Below are positions 6,602 through 7,288 of a DNA stretch of 7,288 nucleotides, piece after piece. Position numbers and translations under genes: made by a program. The number at the start of each line of letters is the position of its first letter. Position 1 is the stretch's first letter. Source of the DNA: Thermomicrobiales bacterium (lineage in GTDB: Bacteria; Chloroflexota; Chloroflexia; Thermomicrobiales; UBA6265); contig JAUJLY010000137.1 in NCBI GenBank assembly GCA_030447145.1, positions 1 through 7,288 on the forward strand, in the 5' to 3' direction. The notes below the pieces were generated by a model. The model was given only the letters and a program-made list of their open reading frames with translations. It did no database searches and was not told the DNA's origin.

Positions 6602-7288
6602 TCAGGAACCGACGGCGGCCTTGAACTGACCTAGCTCCTCAACCGTTACCGCTCCTTGATAATTCGGGAAGGCAGCATTGAACCGGTCGACAAATTCGCC
6701 TTGGGTATAGCTATGTTCCTGCGTACCATGGAATTCGATCGGGTAGGTCGCCGCAAGTGCCGCCATGCGTCCGATAACCGGCAGGTCCTTTTCAAGCAGC
6801 AGTCCAGTGACAAGCCCGGCACGATAGGCGTCTCCGGCTCCGGTGGGATCGGTGAGGGGATCAGGTGTCGCGGTGGGGATCTTCACCGATTCGCCGCCAA
6901 CGAAAATTTCCGACCCCTGGCTTCCGTAGGTCACCACCGTCATTGGCGCCTTCCTGCTGATGTTCTCGACGGAGAGCCCGGTCTTCCGCTCGATCATGCC
7001 GAGTTCGTAGTCATTTCCGATTACGATTTCAGCGAGATCGATGCCCCTCGTCAGCTGATCCCCATCAAGAATGACGATCTGCTGCGCGGGATCAAAGATG
7101 AGCTTGGCGGCCTTGGCGATCTGCTCCGAGTGCAACATCATAGCAACCGGATCTCCGGCGCTGACGATGCCGTACCGCGCCTGCCCCGCGATCTCTGTCA
7201 GGTCCATCTGCTGGGTCAGCGCACCGGGACCCGGATAGAACGAGGCGATCTGGTTCCCCGCCATATCGGCATTCATATAGGCGCTTGC
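6602..7288 (-). CDS. PfkB-family kinase, probable adenosine kinase (5' end missing)
   Basis: This is the C-terminal 228 residues of a ribokinase-fold sugar/nucleoside kinase; about 90 N-terminal residues lie beyond the window edge. The frame stays open to 7288, so the ATG at 7276 is internal. Seen: GNQIASFYPG (11-20), which in mycobacterial adenosine kinase is part of the substrate side; VTYGSQGSEIF (118-128); and the PfkB signature DPTGAGDAYRAG (147-158) with the catalytic base Asp153 and anion hole GAGD. FHGTQEH (186-192) resembles the GTQEW/H segment of mycobacterial AdoK. Family members act on adenosine, ribose, fructose or tagatose phosphates. Adenosine is preferred here because the gene lies 99 nt upstream of ahcY, which produces adenosine. 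The reaction would be adenosine + ATP to AMP + ADP. The family call is firm and the substrate is inferred. Confidence 0.88.
   Translation of the reverse strand, partial: ASAYMNADMAGNQIASFYPGPGALTQQMDLTEIAGQARYGIVSAGDPVAMMLHSEQIAKAAKLIFDPAQQIVILDGDQLTRGIDLAEIVIGNDYELGMIERKTGLSVENISRKAPMTVVTYGSQGSEIFVGGESVKIPTATPDPLTDPTGAGDAYRAGLVTGLLLEKDLPVIGRMAALAATYPIEFHGTQEHSYTQGEFVDRFNAAFPNYQGAVTVEELGQFKAAVGS

Overview
The window is an ordinary-looking bacterial chromosomal segment of moderately high GC with densely packed genes on both strands. I see no insertion sequence, integrase, CRISPR array, tRNA or rRNA. The gene content suggests a Gram-positive-related or deep-branching bacterium. The best guess is Chloroflexota, in the Thermomicrobia/Sphaerobacter direction. 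This rests on the combination of a short archaeal/Thermotoga-type AhcY, a mycobacterial-AdoK-like PfkB kinase, MetK, a PstA/DarA-type c-di-AMP receptor and a small SWIM protein. The lineage is inferred from remembered family resemblance, not from a search.

Left half, + strand. A 5'-truncated miaB (tRNA ms2i6A synthase, radical SAM) runs from the window edge to 1229. After a 132-nt gap comes a 285-residue TPR protein (1362-2219, TTG start preferred) with a beta-rich middle domain and a very acidic tail, followed by a probable terminator. The 387-nt gap 2220-2606 holds an extended -10 promoter, a foldable leader, a possible 27-codon peptide ORF and a good intrinsic terminator. It lies ahead of a 92-residue SWIM zinc-finger protein (2607-2885). 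This is the part of the window most likely to hold undescribed regulation.

Middle, - strand. A c-di-AMP receptor of the PstA/DarA family (3191-3544) overlaps by 4 nt (ATGA) with a 78-codon unknown ORF (2958-3194). The pair reads toward the SWIM gene, and a 13-bp hairpin at 2911-2942 sits between the convergent ends. Upstream, 3545-3908 holds a plausible sigma70-type promoter, a palindrome that could be an operator, and a perfect 19-bp stem-loop that probably ends the operon to its right.

Right half, - strand. A probable adenosine kinase (PfkB family, 5' end beyond the window), ahcY and metK lie in one direction with gaps of about 100 nt. Together they form the activated-methyl cycle. MetK makes S-adenosylmethionine, which methyltransferases (such as MiaB's own methyl-transfer step) convert to S-adenosylhomocysteine. 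AhcY splits that into homocysteine and adenosine, and the kinase removes adenosine as AMP, pulling the reversible AhcY reaction forward. The spacers contain inverted repeats that may regulate or stabilise the transcript.
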